Assembly (NCBI GenBank): GCA_037074765.1
Contig: JBAMDO010000045.1
Coordinates: forward strand, 62,001-126,000
DNA from: Mansonella perstans
Lineage: Eukaryota; Nematoda; Chromadorea; Rhabditida; Onchocercidae
Direction of reading: 5' to 3'
Length of the DNA stretch: 64,000 nt
This document shows, piece after piece, positions 60,144 to 64,000 of the stretch; the stretch's first letter is position 1, and every line of letters starts with the position of its first letter. The notes below the pieces were generated by a model. It made no database searches. It had not been told where the DNA came from and saw nothing but the letters and a program-made list of their open reading frames with translations. A program made the position numbers and the translations under genes.

Positions 60144-62173
60144 CTTAAATGTTTCCCGTATGGAATTAGGTTATGTTTTTTTAGGTAGATGCTGTAGTAG
60201 TGACCAAGATCTTGGTAATTATAACTTGGGTTATAATGTCGACAAATGACAGTTGATGAGATTTACAAAAAAGAAAAAAAAGAAACAAGGTTAATCGATT
60301 TTCTGGTTTTCCACCCTAATTTGATTCTTACATGCAGTGAAATCGCGTCATCATTTCTTTCATAAATTGCTGTAGATTCAAGTTTATATTCTTAATTTAA
60401 AGGATATGTGTTGCTTTCTGGATAATTCTGTTCTATGCTTTTTCCAATGAATATTGTTTCTGTTGACTATCATAAGCAGCAATAATTTATTTCTTGTTAC
60501 GAACATTTTATAACTACTATATTAATATTTGATTTTTACTTATCATCGTAATAGGGTGCAAGTGTATCTGTATTTCAATTAATGATAATTTTCATCTAGT
60601 GTCCTTAGTTTGTATTATAATTTGGCTGTGATTCAAATGCAGTAATTTACTCGAACTTTGTCGTTATGACATCTTTTCAAGGATATGTTTTCCATAGTCC
60701 GATTTTCAATTCCTATTATATAATTTATTTAGGAATTTTTGTCTCGAAAATATAAACTTTGGTTTTTTTATGTTTCTTACAAAAAGCACAAAAATATAGT
60801 TTCGAGATTAGGGCGGACCAGACTTGCAGTTTTCTTCAGTTTTGTAATTACGGAGTTTTCGCATAAGTTGGAACCGAATTTGCATATGATCATGATATCT
60901 TATTGTTGCAGTTAGTGAAAACAATGTCATACGTTATTAACAATATTAAAAAGTTATGGCTAAGGAAAATGTTCGTGCTTTTTCATGCGGTGGAATCTTC
61001 ATGCTGCTTCAATGTGTTCATGTTTAGTTTCTGTTTAGATTTTACTGAATAGTATTCCAAGTATCGGGAAGTTTATATACGGCAATTATATATACTGTAA
61101 GAGTGGATTGAGGCATTTGGATTAGATGTGGGAATTTGTAAAAATCAGTTTAATTAAAGTAAAAATCAAAATGCTTCAAAATCAGATCAGAGGAATAAAA
61201 ATATCTTTGTTTTGAAAACTTTGCCTTTGTTAGTCACGCGTCATTTCAACGGTTCATAATTTTAGGAAGAATAGATAACAATTCCTTCTAATTATTGAAA
61301 AAATTGGTACTTGAACATACTTATTATTAAATATGGTAAAGTCATGCTGAAAATAACATGTGATGGATTTGTTCTGATTAAGATACTTACTTTAAATCTT
61401 ATGTCAGGGACTTGTGTGATCAGCAAATTAATTAGTGTTGCAACATTTGTAGTTAGTTTTATACTTTGGGAAAAAGAAACAAAATTGCTTATTTGCTCAT
61501 CTACAATGCAATGCGTCGCTTAATTGAGTAGGCTCGTTTACTGAAAAGTTTAACTATAAATGTATAACATTAAGGTCGTAATTTTGTATTTCAATAAAAT
61601 GGAATGCCTTATATATTCAGTTGATTTTAATATCCGTTTAATATGTTCAGTTGAATATCAACGATTGGGCTGCATTCAAAAAACCAATTTAATCTATGAA
61701 ATCTGTGACAGTAGGAAATAGCTTTTTTAAATTAAAAATACACATGACCGCCTGAAAGAATTGGCAGTTTTGTTCCTTTATCCTATGTATTTGTAACTGG
61801 TATCTGTATGTGTCTCTATGGATGTGTATGTATCTGTCTGTATGTGTATGTGTGTGTATGTGTGTGTATGTGTGTGTATGTGTGTGTGTGTGTGTGCATC
61901 AAATCAAACAATGAAGTGTTGCTATGGAAGTGCCTAAGGATACGGTAGATGGCTATTAAGTCTAGCAGTAAATTTTGAGTGCTCTGAATGTTTGAAGGTA
62001 GTAGTAATGTAGTAGAGTTTAGCTTCCTCTTGAATTATTTGATCAAAATTGGCAGAAGGAAATTTCCACTTTACTACTATTTTTACCACATTATCTGTTA
62101 TATCAGTGAGCAGCAATCAATAGACATCAGAATTATCCAACGATATCACTATCTAATTGATTAAGTATCACTG
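60144..62173. other. Intergenic region after the lipase relic
   Basis: No gene is supported. It is AT-rich, with a GT-rich microsatellite near 61801-61896 listed separately. The end should contain the promoter of the gene starting at 62174. Confidence 0.55.
61801..61896 (+). repeat. GT/GTAT microsatellite
   Basis: Imperfect GTAT and TCTG units grade into GTGTGTAT repeats and finally a pure GT run ending at about 61896. It should be length-polymorphic. Confidence 0.92.
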
Positions 62174-63415
62174 ATGGATTATGTACAATTGGCTTCTTCT
62201 ACGAAACAGCACGTGAAACAGGAAGTGAAGTCAAGCGGTACAGCAACAGCGACTACCGTTGGTTAGTTGCTGTATGCACTGAAGATATTAATTTTAGTAA
62301 TGATAATTATTGTCTCATGAAGAGAATGGAAATGATATATCAAGATTGTATGATTTAAAATATAAATAAATCAATAAAAGCAAATTTTATACATGGTTAT
62401 TATCATAAAGGATGAAATTAACTTAGAGAAGACGAGAAGGCCCTGATATAACATAGAAAACATAGAAAAGCTTTACGGTTTTCTCACAATCATTAATTAG
62501 TTCACTCTCCTTTCATGCAAAATTTTCTTCAAATCTCACGCGGTATGTCCTTCTTCCTGTTTCCAGTTTCCTAACCGGATATTTGAAAGGTCCAATCATT
62601 AGCACACAATCATATCCTAAAATTTCAAATCCTGGTGTTTTTTTTTTCTCTTTTTATATCCCACCCCTCCTTCCGATTTGCCAGGCCTCTCTACTGGCAT
62701 AATTTTATTTCATTCTCTGTTTTTTTTCCTGACTTCATTGCTTAGTTTTTTTTATTTTAAAATCTCTTAAATGATAAATTTCCTGCGTAATTTTCGTTAT
62801 TTACAATAAATATTTACGCAAATACTTTCCAAACAATGTATCAAAAATGAAAAAAATGTAAATTTTAAAATAAAAAAGTGAGCAATAAAGTCGCATAAAA
62901 AGTTTAACTGATAACGGACACAATATTTATGCCATAAAGAAGAGTAGAAAAGAATGGTGGTGAAATAGTTGAGGTACTAGAAGTATGTATGCTTTGAAAT
63001 CATTCTGATCTGTTTTAAGCAAATATTCAGGACTGTGAATTATTAGCGCAATTTTTTTACAGAACAATACCGTAAATCCAAACGTTATTTATCATTACTT
63101 CTAGAATTATAAACAAAATTTTTGGAAAATTCTAAATTTTAGGAACTAGGTAAATGAATAACGCACAGTTCTAGTTCATTTACTTCAATCCATCGTTTGC
63201 TCATCATTAGTCACTATTTGTTTATCCTTCTTGATTTCTGTATCAGTCAAAAGTTCTGATTACTATGGATCTTTCAAGTTAGCTGTCTTTCAAGTTCTTT
63301 CATTTTAACGAGAATTATCGTTGACATAAACTTGTAATTGTAGATGAGGATGAGAACAGATCCGGTATACCAGCAGCCACTTCAATGGACTTGCAGCATA
63401 ATTTCATTTATTCAG
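62174..63415 (+). CDS. 5' end of an unrecognised gene (two exons; continues beyond the window)
   Basis: I do not recognise the product. Exon 1, 62174-62261, starts MDYVQLASSTKQHVKQEVKS and ends in GTATATTV plus one base. A GT donor (GTTAGT) follows. Exon 2, 63344-63415, begins after TTGTAG and completes the split codon as Asp, continuing DEDENRSGIPAATSMDLQHN and ending IYS plus one base before GTTTGT. Phases match exactly and the sequence is polar, lysine/glutamate- and serine/threonine-rich, as in the disordered N-termini of nuclear proteins. A KQEVK stretch resembles a SUMO-attachment consensus, but that is only suggestive. No domain is reached before the window ends. The intron is 1082 bases. 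Confidence 0.6.
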
Positions 63416-64000
63416 GTTTGTTTCTTTTTTTGTCATGGAAATTTGAAATTATAAATTATAAATGAATTAATTTGAAAATTTCTGTAGTTTGCCACAAAAT
63501 TTATAATTCATCGGTTATCAATTTATTGGGACGCTGAAATAATTGTACTGTAAAACAATAATTTTCAACGAGTACAATTCAGTGTTTAATCAAATCAATG
63601 CGTTTCCAAATTTCTTTTATAGGCGTTAATTCCAAAAAGGCATAATTTCAAATCATAGATTTTCAACAGTGTAATCATGAAGATAATTTGCTTTAATGCT
63701 AAATCTACACATCAATTTATTTAATAATTGTGGGCTGCAGTTAAATTTGAAATTTTTTATGAAGTGCTCAATTTCATTAAAAACATTTTGTTAATAATTT
63801 CCTGAAACGTATTAAAATCAGTATTAGTTTGTCATAAGATCTGAATGCAACTACATTTTAATGTTTGAAACTTGACTTTATTTACTAAGGAAACATCAGG
63901 TTTTTTTTTTTTATTGTGGTTCTTCGTGTGACTATTTATTGTTTATACCATAAAGTAGCTTGAAAAGAGCGGAAAATTGGAATCCGGAAATTTTTGGAAA
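63416..64000 (+). other. Start of a further intron, to the window edge
   Basis: This is AT-rich sequence with no exon that I could recognise, and is presumed intronic for the gene starting at 62174. Confidence 0.45.

Overview
The window reads as nuclear DNA of a parasitic nematode, most likely a filarial (spirurid) worm. By eye it is strongly AT-rich. Genes are broken into many short exons joined by introns with TTTCAG-type acceptors, and the recognisable proteins are nematode orthologues (DDB-1, MBF1, SEM-5/GRB2, SYD-2/liprin-alpha, ATG-2) plus three members of the nematode transthyretin-like (TTR) family. I see no bacterial operons, CRISPR array, complete transposon or credible RNA gene. 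Species assignment is inference.

Layout on the plus strand: the 3' half of ddb-1 (90-3284), then mbf-1 (4576-5781), a tandem cluster of three secreted transthyretin-like genes (9209-10206, 11693-15153, 16368-17418), sem-5 (19245-21751), a decayed sideroflexin-like gene (about 24137-25388), about 5.4 kb of AT-rich DNA with no firm gene, and the 32-exon syd-2/liprin-alpha gene (30821-40153). The minus strand carries atg-2 (55370 down to 42869), with a small unrecognised gene immediately upstream (55964-55635). On the plus strand, divergent from these, lies a hormone-sensitive-lipase-like pseudogene (57256-60143). The window ends in the first two exons of an unrecognised gene (62174 onward).

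The genes do not form a single pathway. They cover DNA-damage/CUL4 ubiquitin ligation (ddb-1), transcription coactivation (mbf-1), receptor tyrosine kinase to Ras signalling (sem-5), presynaptic assembly (syd-2), autophagosome lipid transfer (atg-2) and secreted parasite proteins (TTR cluster). The exon models for mbf-1, sem-5, syd-2, the TTR genes and the visible part of ddb-1 were assembled by hand, and their exon lengths add up to an open frame.

The most interesting observations are the two gene relics (lipase with HGGG changed to HGGV, catalytic His changed to Tyr and frame breaks; sideroflexin with missing exons and an in-frame stop) and several small duplications that copy splice sites (sem-5 exon 4, atg-2 intron/exon junction, TTR1 3' flank). 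Two apparently non-canonical splice junctions sit in otherwise intact genes, one each in ddb-1 and sem-5. I found no convincing evidence for a wholly new system; the novelty here is mainly in gene decay and splice-site evolution.
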